A stretch of 64,000 nucleotides of DNA from Theobroma cacao. Its lineage: Eukaryota; Streptophyta; Magnoliopsida; Malvales; Malvaceae. The stretch covers positions 21,228,445 to 21,292,444 of the forward strand of contig NC_030854.1 in NCBI RefSeq assembly GCF_000208745.1, read 5' to 3'. Of the stretch, positions 1-11,599 are shown piece after piece; the first letter of the stretch is position 1, and each line of letters begins with the position of its first letter. Below the pieces are notes generated by a model, which searched no databases, was not told where the DNA came from, and saw nothing but the letters and a program-made list of their open reading frames with translations. A program made the translations under genes and the position numbers.

Positions 1-540
1 CATGTCACCATTCCATTGGTCCATGTGTCATACTTAGCCATTAAGCAATCTCTCTCCACCACTTAAATTTCCTCAATTATCCATGATAATATTGGGTAAA
101 ATCCATGTGCTGGACAAGTGTTGGGTGGTGTAAAATTACAATTTTGCCCTTGGGGTGGCAAAATGACTATTTTACCCCTATGCTCGAAAAAATGTCGAAA
201 TTAAAATTTTTTACTTCTCAAACTCAAATTATGTTCTAAATAGTCAATCTTGATCAAAGAATTCTTCCAACATTCCAATTTTAACCTCGAGTGGCAAAAT
301 GACCATTTTGCCCCTAGGTCATGAAAATTTCAATTTGACTCCAAATCGGTCCTCGAACTTCGAATCACCATTTTAAGTCATTTTGGGGTTTTAAAATTCT
401 CAATTTCATCTTAAAATCTTTATTTGGTCTAGTTCAAGGCTTAATTCAACTTAATTGTACCATTTGGTACATTACCGTCCTTTAACGATTTTCGAGGTAC
501 CCAAGTAAGCAAACATGCATTCTTATGTAAGAATGGCATA
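1..540 (-). repeat. LTR-like fragment (probable Tekay-type Ty3/gypsy LTR end)
   Basis: Non-coding DNA with alternating phrases such as 'attttgccc', 'ggcaaaatgac' and 'tttacccct', the same style as the right-hand end of the solo LTR at 18819-21554 (around 21300-21500). I infer it is the end of a related long gypsy LTR running off the left edge of the window. No terminus or target-site duplication could be placed, so family and orientation are tentative. Confidence 0.35.
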
Positions 541-865
541 ATAAACATATTGTAGAGCTGGGCTTGACAAACTACATAGAGTTCGTAAACCAAGATTGAA
601 ATCTAGCAATCCATCATGGCCACCTAAATGTTAGAAAAGTCAAAATGGTTTGACTCAACCTTTCAGTAATCAACCTTCAGTGTAATTCATTCCTTCATCA
701 TATATCACTGAGATGATAAGAGTATGGTGTAGTGTCTACTCTTATTGATTTTCATATTCCTTTTTGAAATTTGATCTTTAGCTTTATAGAGACTTATGAA
801 ACTCTTTTCATAATCTCGAAGTTGCCTTAGCCAAGGACTTCAATAAGCTAATATCAACTTAGAAT
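541..865. other. Unassigned sequence between two LTR-like pieces
   Basis: No reading frame, known domain or clear repeat boundary seen. It probably belongs to one of the flanking retroelement remnants. Confidence 0.3.
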
Positions 866-1540
866 TGTTAGGATATGTCCCCTGAATCACTTGGGGTGAT
901 GATTCCTATCTTGACCACTCATTTGCCTTCACATGCTTTATGTTATACCCAAAAGCATCTTGTTTCGGCATCCTTGGTTAGGCATCCATAGGGATAAAAT
1001 CAAAGCATAGCACTCCACATATAAGACAACTTGGTGTCTCAAGTCTAGGGAGTATTTATACAACTAACACATAAGAAATATTGCATAAACACTTGATTGA
1101 AATACCAAATGCACTTCTCATGATAGGTCATGTTTAGTGAACTTGCTTTCTTAGGCAAGCACCTTCATTCTAGTTCTAAGTATCTCTATACTTCAACTTA
1201 TGAGATCCGTTGCTTATTTCCCAAGTAAGGAACACAAAAGGTACCAGTCTCTAAGTATTATTGATGTCTAGTCTCAAAGATACATCGATCAGGAACATTT
1301 AGAGATTATGCTTTGATGCGTAGGGATCTCATAACTATAGACCATTACAGTTCCTTTGCAACACATATTAATCTCATAGACTTCATTTAATTGGACTTAT
1401 AACCCATTGTAATTAACATCTTATTAATGAAGGACAACCTCTAATCATTCAACATGAATGATATTGTTGCATGATTGGAATCAAGCCTTAACCAATATTA
1501 ATTCGTTGTAGGGCTCATCCCAATAGTCATGGGCACATCA
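866..1540 (-). repeat. Candidate LTR, TG...CA bounded, 675 bp
   Basis: Starts TGTTAGGATATG and ends GGGCACATCA, and it begins exactly where similarity to gypsy reverse transcriptase stops (about 1545). It has no coding potential. The flanking five bases (agaat / ttttt) do not match, so either the boundaries are slightly off or the element was truncated or rearranged. This is inference from the termini and the break in the RT. Confidence 0.35.
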
Positions 1541-1544
1541 TTTT

Positions 1545-1900
1545 TTTGTTATGTGCACCTAGTAGTATCTAGAGCACAAATCTAGCTTGGTGAACCATCT
1601 GGCTCTACTTAATGAAACAAGTCCACTATGAGTGGTATAAGATACTTGTTCTTTATCATGAGCTTATTCAACAATTGGTAGTCGATGCATAAATAGAAAA
1701 GTCCATCGTGCTTGCACTGGAACAAGACTAGGGCACCATATGGTGACTTTGATGACTTAATGAACCCTACATCAAAGAACTCACCTAGCTACTTATTGAG
1801 TTCGACTAGCTCGGGTGGCAACATGTGATACAATGCGCGTGCTGGTGGTCATGCGTCAAGCACTAAGTCTATATGATGGTCGATTCCCTTTGTAATGGTA
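1545..1900 (-). pseudogene. Ty3/gypsy reverse transcriptase fragment (truncated)
   Basis: Reading the minus strand gives the start of a gypsy RT: a block resembling '[20 protein letters not shown]', then LCIDYxxLNK and, after a frameshift, FTKLDL. In-frame stops and at least one frameshift are present. The fragment ends before the catalytic YxDD motif, where the LTR-like sequence at 866-1540 begins. RNase H and integrase are missing. It belongs with the protease and gag pieces at 2175-3163 and 14554-15000. Confidence 0.8.
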
Positions 1901-2174
1901 ATTTATTTGGTAAACTAGCAAGCATCACATCCCCAAAGTTTCCAACACCTTTAATACCATTATTGGTGCCTTTGCGTGTGTAGTCACCTGGTTCTCTTCC
2001 TTGAGAATGGTGGTAAGGTTTCTACGTTGTGCTTTGCACTTTTTGCCAATTACATTGCAGAAAGTAGTTTCGACTCAGATCCTCGTTGATGTCGAACTGT
2101 TACTACAAATTGTGCCTTTGGGCTGAGTATGACAATACAATTCGCGTAAGGTATGAGTAGTTCATTGATCCGAT

Positions 2175-2444
2175 TTAAGAATCGCATAGTATAACACATT
2201 CGTAGTCATCCATAGGAATAACTTCAACAAGTTTCTTACCTTGCCATGTGCCTTGTTGTACCTCCACTTTGTTGTTTCCTAAAGTCAAAACTCTTTTCAA
2301 ATTCACAATTTTGATGTAACTTACTCTCAGGTTAGGTTGTACTCCATAACGTTTGGCAGCACTTTCTGACATGAATAAATCTGAGGCTCCCATATCGACT
2401 AATACCTCTATATTTTGTTTTTTAATCTTAATGTTGGTAAACAT
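2175..2444 (-). pseudogene. Ty3/gypsy aspartic protease fragment
   Basis: An 89-codon open stretch contains the retropepsin signature LVDMGASDLFMS (active site normally D-T/S-G-A, here D-M-G-A, so the residue after the catalytic Asp is altered). A downstream hydrophobic block VIPMDDYECVIL matches the second conserved protease segment. The frame continues upstream through two in-frame stops to a zinc-knuckle-like block near 2600. The piece lies in element order gag-PR-RT on the minus strand and is surely non-functional. Confidence 0.8.
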
Positions 2445-2569
2445 GAGACCTCATCTTTGATTGAATCTCTTTCATTGGATTGCACCTAAGACTACTGATC
2501 CAAACTTTTTGGATTCATAATCATGCTCATTGTTGTCATGCGCAATGGCCATAAGTTTTGCATTTTGTG

Positions 2570-3163
2570 CGTATTCGAGGACCTAGTGTGGTCCCCCACA
2601 AAGAAAACACGATCTTGGTAGATTTTTCTCACCCTTAGATGCAACCTTCATGGCAATTGGCTTTTTGTAATCACTACTCTTACCCTTAAAACGCTTGTCT
2701 TGATCTTTAGTGTTTTTCCCCTTCTTCTTGGCCTTCGGAGATAATGATTTATTGTCAAATTTTTAAAACTCCACTAAAGACTTGGCTGTGCTCATGGCTG
2801 CAATGATGTTTTTCACACCCTGCCTCTAAAGTTCGAGTTTTGCCCATGGTTTGAGTCCATCCATAAAATAAGAAAAGCACTTCTTTGTCACCAAAGTCGT
2901 TGATTTGCAATAAGAGTTTAGAGAATTGTTTGACATACTCCCTAAACTCCTCGTGTTGAGACAGTATCCTAAGTTTTTAAGCGCTTCGTCATCTACATAC
3001 TCAAGATAAAATTGATTTCAAAATTCTTTCTAAAATTCCTCCCAAGTGTTGATGCGTGCTCTCTCGAGCTTTTCATCGCATCTTCACCTCCACCACCATA
3101 AGGCGATGTCAGTCAAATACAAAGTGGCCATATTGACCTTAAGGGCATTGTTCGTAATGCCCA
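2570..3163 (-). pseudogene. Ty3/gypsy gag C-terminal part with zinc knuckle
   Basis: The minus strand encodes a knuckle core CFLCGGPH near 2580-2615, followed by an in-frame stop, and upstream of it a gag-like stretch containing NNALKVNMATLYL and ALWW, typical of the retrotransposon gag domain. Several stops and frame changes are present. The reading is cut at 3163 by the Sirevirus insertion and resumes at 14554, where the sequence continues the same gag (block KQHFKAMG). Confidence 0.75.
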
Positions 3164-4392
3164 TGTTGGTCCCATTGGAGTGCTAGAAAGAGGGTAAATA
3201 GCATAAAAAATTTTAAGTTCAACCCTATTGAGTTGTTGAACTTGTAACCAATTAAAGAAAGAAGGATGTAAAGCCTGTAATAGCTAAAAGACACCGAGTA
3301 AGGAAATGTATAGAAAAGTGGACAATGCAAGAGTATTTATATTGGTTTGGTCCCTTTAACCTACATCCACTATCTAGATCTCCTAATCAAGGATTTTCAA
3401 CCCAACTTCATTATACTAGTGGAATTTACAACTTTCACCAAGCTTTTACAAGGTGAGCTTCTAACCCAAGCTCTAATCCTCTACAATAAGCTTTAGAGTG
3501 CTTCTCACACTCTATTTTCCCAAGAAAGAGAAGAAAAAGAAGTAAAACTATGACACTTTACAAATCTGGAAGGTTTACGATAAAGCCCAAGCACTTTTTC
3601 TGAATTTAGAATGAAGGACAAGTGTTTTTAGTGAAGGATATTTGGCTTTTTGCTCAAAATGGCTCTTTTTTCTTCTAAATCTCTTTTTTTATTTACCGTT
3701 GAAGCTTCTTTTTATACTTAGGGAGTCAGATTTTTTTGTTAGGAGTAGTTTCTAGCCATTGGAGACAACTCTAATGCCATTCTAGCCATTATTTTGTCTT
3801 CTAGCACTTAAATTCAAATGGGCTGACAGAGTTTGGCTAACTGGTTATAGACAGTTCGAACCGATTATAGTTTTTCTGTCTTGCACTATCTTGTTGTTGT
3901 GTCCTCTACTCTAATCGATTATAGGAGACTCTAAATGACTAAGAGATCTTTATCTTTAAGCTTCTCTACTTCAACAGACTTCCTTTAACTAGTTAACTTT
4001 TCCCTTAACTGATTGGAGCTTCACATTCTTTAGCCTTAACCGATTACCACAAGCTCTAATCAATTAAAAATTCTTCAAATTTGCACTTCTTCATTTTGGC
4101 TCTATTTAACGGACAACTATCTTTTCAAACTTGATTTTGGCACTTGAGAGTACTCGGTCCTTATGCTCTAACCGATTAACCAAACTTCTTAACTGATTAG
4201 CATGACTTTATTATCAGCTTCCAACACTTCCTTAATTAGTTAAGCATGGTGCTAACTGATTAAGGCTCTTCTATTTTGCTTTAGGTCAACGCTTAGTTAT
4301 ATTTGAACTAAATCTTGCACACTTAAATAAGAAGGTTAGACATTAATGAATGAGAAATGTTTTGTTATCATCCCAAACATATGGAGTCAAAA
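3164..4392 (-). repeat. Sirevirus 3-prime LTR
   Basis: Aligns along its length with 13224-14548, starting TGTTGGTCCCATTGGAGTGC. Relative to the other LTR it lacks about 150 bp near 4290, and its terminal CAACA has decayed to CAAAA. It contains an array of AACTGATTA / AATCGATTA-like motifs between about 3840 and 4270. Divergence from its partner is clearly visible by eye, so the insertion is not recent. Confidence 0.88.
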
Positions 4393-4406
4393 TTCTCCCA
4401 TTTTTT
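4391..4406 (-). other. Sirevirus polypurine tract
   Basis: On the minus strand AAAAAATGGGAGAAT directly abuts the 3-prime LTR, the expected position and composition for the plus-strand primer in reverse transcription. Confidence 0.7.
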
Positions 4407-4556
4407 GTTATGATGACAAAACACTCCTGGATTAAGAGTGCAATGTTTATGTATAAAAAGAACTTATGTGCAAATTGGGGATTACTCCTTCCAAATGTGC
4501 TCTTTAATACAATTATCCAATATTCAAGTATGGAAAATAAAATCATAACAACATTC

Positions 4557-5704
4557 TGTTGGCTCCATTAGTTTTTGATGATAATAAAACATTCCCATTC
4601 ATTTGTGTCTAATATTTCTACTTGAGTGCGCAGGACAAGAATTGTATGCTAATGATAAATAAATTATTCCAAGGGACATATCAAAAAGTATATGAATAAG
4701 AAGCCACAACTAATCAAAAAAACAGAAACTCCTTAGTTGAATAATGAAGGGTTAGTCAACTAAAATTCAAATCAGAAGTTGGCGGACTCAAGAGTATTAA
4801 GAAACAGAAAAGACTTAGTCGACCAAGAATTGGGTTAGTTGACTAAGAAGCTATTGCTCAAAATCTGGACTTCAAGACAGAACCAACTTAGTCGACTAAG
4901 AAGGAAGTTAGTCGACTAAGTGCTCACTGCCAAAAGCAGAGAACAGAAGACAGAAGAAACTTAGTCGACTAAGAGCATTTTGTTAGCAAATTTGAATTGT
5001 GCACTAGAAGACAGATTAACGGCTAGAACTATTACCAAACTGTTTTCAACAGTCAAAAACTGTCTAACCCACATCAGAGCTGACTTTCCAAGTATAAAAA
5101 GGACTTCCAACGACTAGAAAAGTAGATTGAAGGCTTCCAAGTCCAAAAGAGCTCAAAAACTAAAAAATACTCTCTGCTCGTTTACTGCACTCAACTCTTA
5201 TCTTTGTAATTGTGATATGCACTTCACTTTGTACCACTTAGATCAACCTTGTGATCATAGGTACACTTTTATCACTTCTCTTCTTGTATTCTTAGAGTGA
5301 GCGGGTCGTTCTAAGGGATTGATTCAAGTTAATATTGCTTGATTGAGCATAGGTTCTAACTTAACCTTGAAAAGTTAGGTGTTGGGTTTTAGTTGATCTC
5401 AATAAAAACTATTGTGAAAGGTTTTGGCTGAGCCTGGTAAAAGCCATTGTAAAAGCTTGGTGAAAGCTTGTGAATTTCACCGTTCATAGTGGATTTGTTT
5501 GGAAAATTCTTAATTGAAGAATCAAGGTAGTGGATATAGGTCTTGGACAGAACCACTCTAAATTCTGTTGTGTTGTCTACTCTGTGTTTGTTCTTATTTT
5601 CATTCCTTCTTTTCACTTGCATTTGTTCCCACATAGGGCCAATTCTTGAAAGAGCCAAATTGTGCTATTCACCCCCCCTCTAGCACATTTACTTGGGACC
5701 AACA
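4557..5704 (+). mobile_element. Solo LTR of a Sirevirus-related family, inverted within the host element
   Basis: Starts TGTTGGCTCC, ends GGGACCAACA and is flanked by a perfect 5-bp duplication CATTC (4552-4556 and 5705-5709). Its ends are recognisably related to the host Sirevirus LTR but in the opposite orientation (shared phrase GTTTTTGATGATAA near the start, GTGCTATTCACC and CTAGCAC near the end). The interior carries several copies of the palindrome CTTAGTCGACTAAG (4887-4900, 4960-4973, and 4908-4919 in shorter form). No internal region is left, so it is a solo LTR from ectopic recombination. Confidence 0.92.
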
Positions 5705-5935
5705 CATTCAACCATGAAAACATAAACCACATAAGCATAAACATAATTCCATTATAGAAAAAACATTCAACCATTGTTCACAACACATCATAAAACATAG
5801 TTTCATAAAGCACATCAAAATAATGACAATTAAAGACTAAGTTTGTCTTCCGTACTAGCTTACAACTTACTTCCTACTCCTATTTTCCTACCTTCCTACT
5901 TTTTCCCTTTTTTTGTCATCATGCAAAAAAGGGTC

Positions 5936-7814
5936 CTAATTTGAGTCTGAGAAAGGTGAGAATTCATCAGTGCCAAAATGCACTTTAAGAGGTTTAAGAG
6001 AGGATATGGATGAAGAGTCAGATGGTAAAGATGACGAGGAAAAAGTGGATGAGATAGTTTAGGGAACTGCAAGCTTAGAAGGGTGTTGAGTGGATTTTAA
6101 AGTCAGTTTGGCTTATTTTCTTCTTCTGAAGGTTGTGGTCTTAGTAGCCATAATTTTCCTGCCTTTACTAGTAGGTTTCTAGGAGGTAGTCTAGCAGTTG
6201 TTGTCTTCCCTTTGTCCTAGACTGGTTGATTGACAATCTCTTTAGATTTTTTTGGGCCATTTGAACCTCTTGTTCCATTATTGTCCTTTCTCTTTACTTA
6301 TCAACTTTGGCCTCTTTCAGCTGGTGGCTGTTCTTCATTCAGTTTTACAGGTTCACCTGCTTGTCTTGCTTCAATTGCTTCCTTCAGTCCATTTTTTTCT
6401 ATGGTTGGCTTTTTTTTTTTTGCACAACTTTTTCCTTTTCAGAATCCTCCTTATTTTGATTCATGTCTTCATTTTCAGGTATTTCTTTCCTAGTTTTTCC
6501 TTCATGATCAGAATCGAGGTTTTTAAACTGCTTTGTAGCAGTTCTTTTAATGGACAAACTTGCAATAATAGTTAGAGCTTCAGAGGTAGAAGACTTTGTT
6601 TCCTTAGCTTGATGCAAAAGAGCTTCAAGCTACTAAAGTTTTTCCTTAATCTTTGTTATCTTCACAGCTTGTTCAGTTAACTTCCCATCAATCCTCATGA
6701 TTAGATTAAAAACCATTTCTCTTTGGAGGGAAGGTGAGCTGACTTAGGTGAAAGGTGTGGAAGGACTTCCAATATTGAGGGGCAATGGTGTACTTCATGT
6801 GGTTTTGATGCATTCATTCCATTCTAGTTTGTAACCTATTTTCAACACACTCCCTAAGAAGATTCCTTGATATTTATTTTTGGTTAAATCTGCTTGGAAT
6901 CTTACACTCCAAATCCCCTTCTTTTTCACCAGAGCTATAATAATGTTGCCATATATGGCAAGTTGGCCTTATATCCTAGCAAGGTTTCCTGGATTATCTT
7001 AACCATGTATCTCCCAACATTTAGTGGACTGTCACTAAATACTGCTTCCATTAGCCACAAGTCTTGTGCACTAACATAGCTAAAGCTGTTGCGCTTGCCA
7101 TGGAGTGTGGTTGCAAGAAAATAATGCAGGATCCTGAGCTGAACATTCTTAATCTCGTTAGCATAGCTTTTGGAAGGAAACTTTTCTTTTCTTCAAGTCA
7201 CAATCTCCCAAAGATGACTAAGACCATATTTTTCAAGCATTTTGAACTCTTCTACTTCAAACTCTGTTTTTAAAAATTCTCCTTAAGTCTTAGGCACTGA
7301 TCTAAAATTCTCTACCACTTAGGAAAACATTTAAGCCATCTTTCTGTAAATTCTTCTTGATTATCCAACTCAGTTTTGTCTACAACAATGCTAGAATAGA
7401 ATTCTTTTACCAAAGAGGGGCCTTAACACCCTATCCCTAAGACACTCAAATTTCTTAGTTTCAAGGTTTCAAAATACCTTTCTAAATCTTGTTTTACTGT
7501 CGATACTTCATCAAAACTAGCACAATCAAAGAACTTGCCACAAGAAATTCTTGCATTCTTAATTTTCTTAAACCTATTAGCATGCAGTTTGTTTCAAAAT
7601 TGAGAAGTGGAACTTGTACCTTTTTCTGTGAGGATTATTGTATCAACTGTTCCTTTCCCTTTCTTAAGCATTTTCTTTTTGCTTTCTTTCTTTTATCGAC
7701 TAAGGGTTCTTGGGTTTTTCCTTTCTTGTTTAGGGGAAAAAATGGAAGATCATCACTTTCTCTTTTTCTTTTGCCTTTCTCAGCAACCTTGTGAGGGAGA
7801 GAAGTTTTTACCAT
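5936..7814 (-). pseudogene. Sirevirus third ORF (env-like position), putative plant transposon protein type
   Basis: Downstream of RNase H and before the 3-prime LTR, the minus strand reads an ORF of about 620 codons broken by stops and frameshifts. From the likely ATG (7814) there is a basic N-terminus (KGKRKRES, KKAKRK), then blocks EFYSS (near 7400), HYFLATTLHGKR (near 7120) and AQDLWLMEAVF, then a lysine/glutamate-rich segment (6399-6617) and a Ser-rich tail ending at 5936. The order of blocks resembles the third ORF of the Athila element at 54213-55262, including 'EFY' to 'H-FLAT' spacing of about 90 residues. Function is unknown. No envelope features (signal peptide, transmembrane helix) were recognised. 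Confidence 0.65.
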
Positions 7815-7869
7815 TGGATTTCTTCACTTAGGGTTTATCGGGTTTTAAAGGAAAAAAGAGAAAGGAAAA

Positions 7870-8329
7870 TCTAGAGACTCTTTGGTAATGATTTTCTAAG
7901 AAACTGTTCTCTAAGTAGTTGAAGGGTCTTTTAAGAGGAGTTTGTTACCCACGTATTGAATGGGCGGTTTCCCATGCCACCTGCCCAGTTTTTTTTTAAT
8001 TTTAAAATTTTTTAGCACGACAATTCTTTCACTAGCAGGGGTCTTCTAATCGATTACTATATCTCTAACTTAAGGTTTTCTAAAGTATCTGACTTTCATT
8101 AACTGATTAGGAACACCTTTAACTGATTATGAATTTACTAACTTAGCTTAGATAACCTAGGATAGAGATGTTCTAATTGATTAGAGGGGGTCTTAACTGA
8201 TTACGATGACCCTTATTTCTCTCTTACCATTCCTTTAACTCATCAAAACATCCTCTAATCAATTATGCCAAGAAGTGAACATGATTATCATAAAGCATAT
8301 CATCAAAAACATTATCATATTAGCATAAT
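7870..8329 (-). promoter_or_regulatory. Internal array of LTR-type motifs between pol and the third ORF
   Basis: Non-coding stretch upstream of the third ORF on the minus strand. Between 8047 and 8270 it holds TAATCGATTA (8047-8056), AACTGATTA (three copies, with flanking variation), AATTGATTA and AATCAATTA. The same motif set fills the LTRs of this element (about 3840-4270 and 13890-14400). I infer a duplicated promoter-type module, which would place U3-like sequence just 5-prime of the third ORF. This has not been shown experimentally. Confidence 0.5.
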
Positions 8330-9870
8330 TTAGACTTCATTGACATCAATCATTCCTAAATCTCTCTTAATTCTACAAAATTGTTCTTCACTTAATGGTT
8401 TTGTGAAAATGTCAGCCTATTGATGCAAGGTGTCTAGAATATCTATTTTAATATCTCCTTTAAGCAAATGATCTCTAATGAAATGATGTCTCATTTCTAT
8501 GTGCTTTGTTCTAGAATGTTAAATAGGATTTTTAGAGATATTTAAGGCTCTCATATTATTACAATAAATGGGAACTTTAAGCATAGCCATTCCAAAATCA
8601 TATAGTTGCTGCCCAATCCATAGAATTTGTGCATAACAACTACCTAGTGATATATACTCAGCTTCAACAGTTAATAAAGCAACATAATTTTGATTCTTGC
8701 AAAACCAAGACACAAGCATGTTTTCAAGGAATTGACAAGTAGCACTAATGCTTTTCCAATAGTTTTGCTACCAGCAAAATCAACATTAGAATAGCCAAAA
8801 AGATTAAAAGATGAAGCTTTTGGATACTATAGGCCTAAGTTTTAAGTATCCAAGAGATATATAAAAATCCTTTTCACTGCAGTCAAATGTGATTCCTTGG
8901 GATATGATTGGAATCTTGCACATAGGCATACATTAAATAAGATATCAGGTCTACTTGCAGTTAGATAAAAGAATGAAACAATCATACCTCTATAGAGCTT
9001 TTGATCCACATTTTTCCTTTTATCATCTTTGTCAAGCTTTGTGGAGGGGCTCATAGGAGTTCCAATTGATTTCATATTCATCACATCGAATTTCTTTAGC
9101 ATTTCTTCGGTATACTTTTCTTGGTTGATGAATATTCCAACTTGACGTTGCTTGATTTGTAGACCAAGAAAAAACTTTAGCTCTCTCATCATGCTCATTT
9201 CAAATTCTCCCTACATTTCCTTAGCAAAATTCTCACACAACCTTTCACTAATAGCACCAAATACTATATCATCAATATAAATTTGAACTACAATCAAATC
9301 CATTTCATTCTTCTTAATAAATAAAGTATTTTCAACACTCTCCCTTGAATATCCCTTTTCAATTAAAAACTTAGAAAGTTTTTCATACCAAGCTCTAGGA
9401 GCTTGTTTTAATACATATAGAGCTTTATGTAATTTATATACATGATCAATTTTATCAAACACTTCAAAACCAGGGGGTTGTTCAACATATACATCTTCTT
9501 GTATAAAGCCATTAAGAAATGCACTTTTATCATCATTTGAAACAATTTAAAGTTCATAAAGCATGCATAGGCAAGTAAAAGTCTGATAGCCTTTAAACTA
9601 GCTACTAGGCCTAAGGTTTCCATCATAACCAATACCTTTTTCTTGATTGTAGCCTTGAGCAACTAACCTTATCTTGTTTCTTATCACATTTCCTAACTCA
9701 TCCATCTTGTTCTTAAATACCCATTTTGTACCAACAATTGGATGGTTGGTTGGCCTTGGAATTAGGGTCCAAACCTTGTTCCTTTCAATTGGCCCAACTC
9801 TTCTTGCATAGCTATCATCCAACTTTCTTCTTTTTTAGCTTTTTCAAAGTTCTTTGGTTCCATTTGTGAT
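8330..9870 (-). pseudogene. Sirevirus reverse transcriptase and RNase H
   Basis: RT blocks in order on the minus strand: NKVWTLIPRP and GTKWVFKNKMDE (9598-9822), KLHKALYVLKQAPRAWYEK and catalytic YIDDIVFGA (9211-9462), then ELKFFLGLQIKQ (8842-9198). RNase H follows at 8519-8719 (VEAEYISLGSCYAQ), and the frame ends at the stop 8330-8332 with LGMIDVNEV. The RT active-site Asp pair is present. Coding jumps frame between RT and RNase H, and a second break separates the two RT halves near 9500. Stops are scattered. Confidence 0.9.
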
Positions 9871-9899
9871 ATGAATGCAAGATACTCTCAAGCTTCTCT

Positions 9900-11440
9900 T
9901 AATCCCCTTCTAGTTTTGACACATTCTGAGGGATCACTAATGATAAGTTCTTGAGGATGATTCCTTACAAATGTTCAGCTTCTAGGAAGATCATTGTGTT
10001 GTTCTTTAGCTCTTTGCAAGTCTTTTAATGTTGGTTCATCATCATCTTTCTCCTTCGATCTTTCTCCATGATTCTCTTTGCTATCCAAGTGCATCTTCTC
10101 CATTTTCTTCTCAATGTCATCTACATCATCATCATCAAGCACTACCTTTCTTTGTGCAGCATTAGTCCCATCAAAAACAATGTGAATTTACTCTTCTATA
10201 ACTAGAGTTCTTTTGTTAAACACTTTATATGCTTTAAAGTTCAATGCATAGTCTAAGAAAATTACCTCATCACTCTTAGCATCAAAGTTTCCCTAAGTGT
10301 GTTTTTCATTATTTAAAACAAAACATTTGCATCCAAAACTCCTTAGGTGAGAAATATTTGGTTTTCTTCCTTTGTAAAGCTCATAAGGGGTTTAGAAATT
10401 ATGGCTTTAATGGAAACTTTGTTCAAAATGTAAGCTGCAGTATTAACAGCTTCAATCTAAAAATACTTTGGCAAGTTATTTTCACAAAGCATAGTTCTTG
10501 CCATTTATTTTAAAGTCCTATTCTTTCTTTGAACAATTGCATTTTGTTGTCGAGTTATAGACGTAGAAAAGTTGTGATTAAAACCATTTTCATTGCAAAA
10601 AATTTCAAAATTGTCATTTTCAAATTTACCACCACGATCACTCCTAACACTAACACTAATGAGGCCTTTTTTCATTTTGAACTCTTTTACAATGTTTAAT
10701 AAAAATTATTAATACATCATCTTTATGAGCAAGAAAATATAACCATGTATATCTAGAGTAATCATCTACAAAAACAAAGCCATATGGCTTGCCTTCTAGA
10801 CTAGCAATAGTAATTAGTCCAAACAAGTTAACATGTAACAGTTTAAATGGCCTAGAAATTGATATGACTTTCTTAGATTTAAATGAACTTCTAACTTGTT
10901 TCCTAAATTGACATGCATCACAAATCTGGTCATTTTCAAATGATATCTTTGGTAGTCCAATGACTAAGTCTTTTCTCAAAAGTTTTGAAATTGTGTGCAT
11001 ACTAGCATGTCTTAGTTTTCTATCACACAACTAACTATCACATACATCATTGGCAATAAAGCATGATTCACTTGACTTAATTTTATCAAGAAAAGTAACA
11101 TACATATTCTTAATTCTTTTGCTAAGGAATGCTACTTTGTTAGTGTTAACATCAATCACTTGACATCCATGGGAGTCAAAACATACTCTAAAACCTTTAT
11201 CACAAAGTTGACTAATGCTTAACAAATTACGTTTTAAACTTTTAACAAATAAAACATGCTTGATTTGAGTTTGAGATGTCTTACTAATGGTTCCAATTCC
11301 TTGGATAATATCCTTGGAGTATCACCAAAGGAAACACTATCACCCTTGTTTTTATTAAGCTTAGCAAACAAATTCTAATTGCCGATCATGTGTCTTAACT
11401 AGCCACTGTCTAAGTACTAAGGCTGCCTTTCCTTTAGTTG
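9900..11440 (-). pseudogene. Sirevirus protease and integrase
   Basis: The protease active site is seen as YLDSG near 11410, with a nearby stop. The integrase zinc-binding part reads LRHASMHTI ... CDACQFRK (10656-11030, HHCC type), preceded by the GAG-pre-integrase block LSISQLCDKGF (11031-11225). In the catalytic core the first Asp position appears as LLHVNLFG (Asp to Asn), while VDDYSRYTW is intact. The C-terminal half toward 9900 is badly broken. Changes of frame relative to both gag and RT indicate indels. Confidence 0.85.
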
Positions 11441-11599
11441 AGCTTTAAAACATTGATCCTTTTGTCATTGCTCAACCTATAAAATAGATTTTTAGTTTTT
11501 CTTTAAAAGTACCCATACTTTGATAGGTCTTTTGGGGTTAGCAATCACATGGGATCTTTATGGAACCCAAATCAATTTGGTTTTAGGAAAGTTTCTATT

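Noticed and set aside
4343..4571. Overlapping short frames on both strands at the Sirevirus LTR edge
   Set aside because: They cross the LTR/polypurine boundary and have no domain; chance frames.
4740..4980. CRISPR-like look of regularly repeated short motifs
   Set aside because: Repeats are short palindromes with irregular spacing inside a plant LTR, with no spacers or cas genes.
6230..6575. Plus-strand Phe/Leu-rich frames of 87 and 107 codons
   Set aside because: Shadows of the Lys/Glu-rich antisense Sirevirus third ORF.
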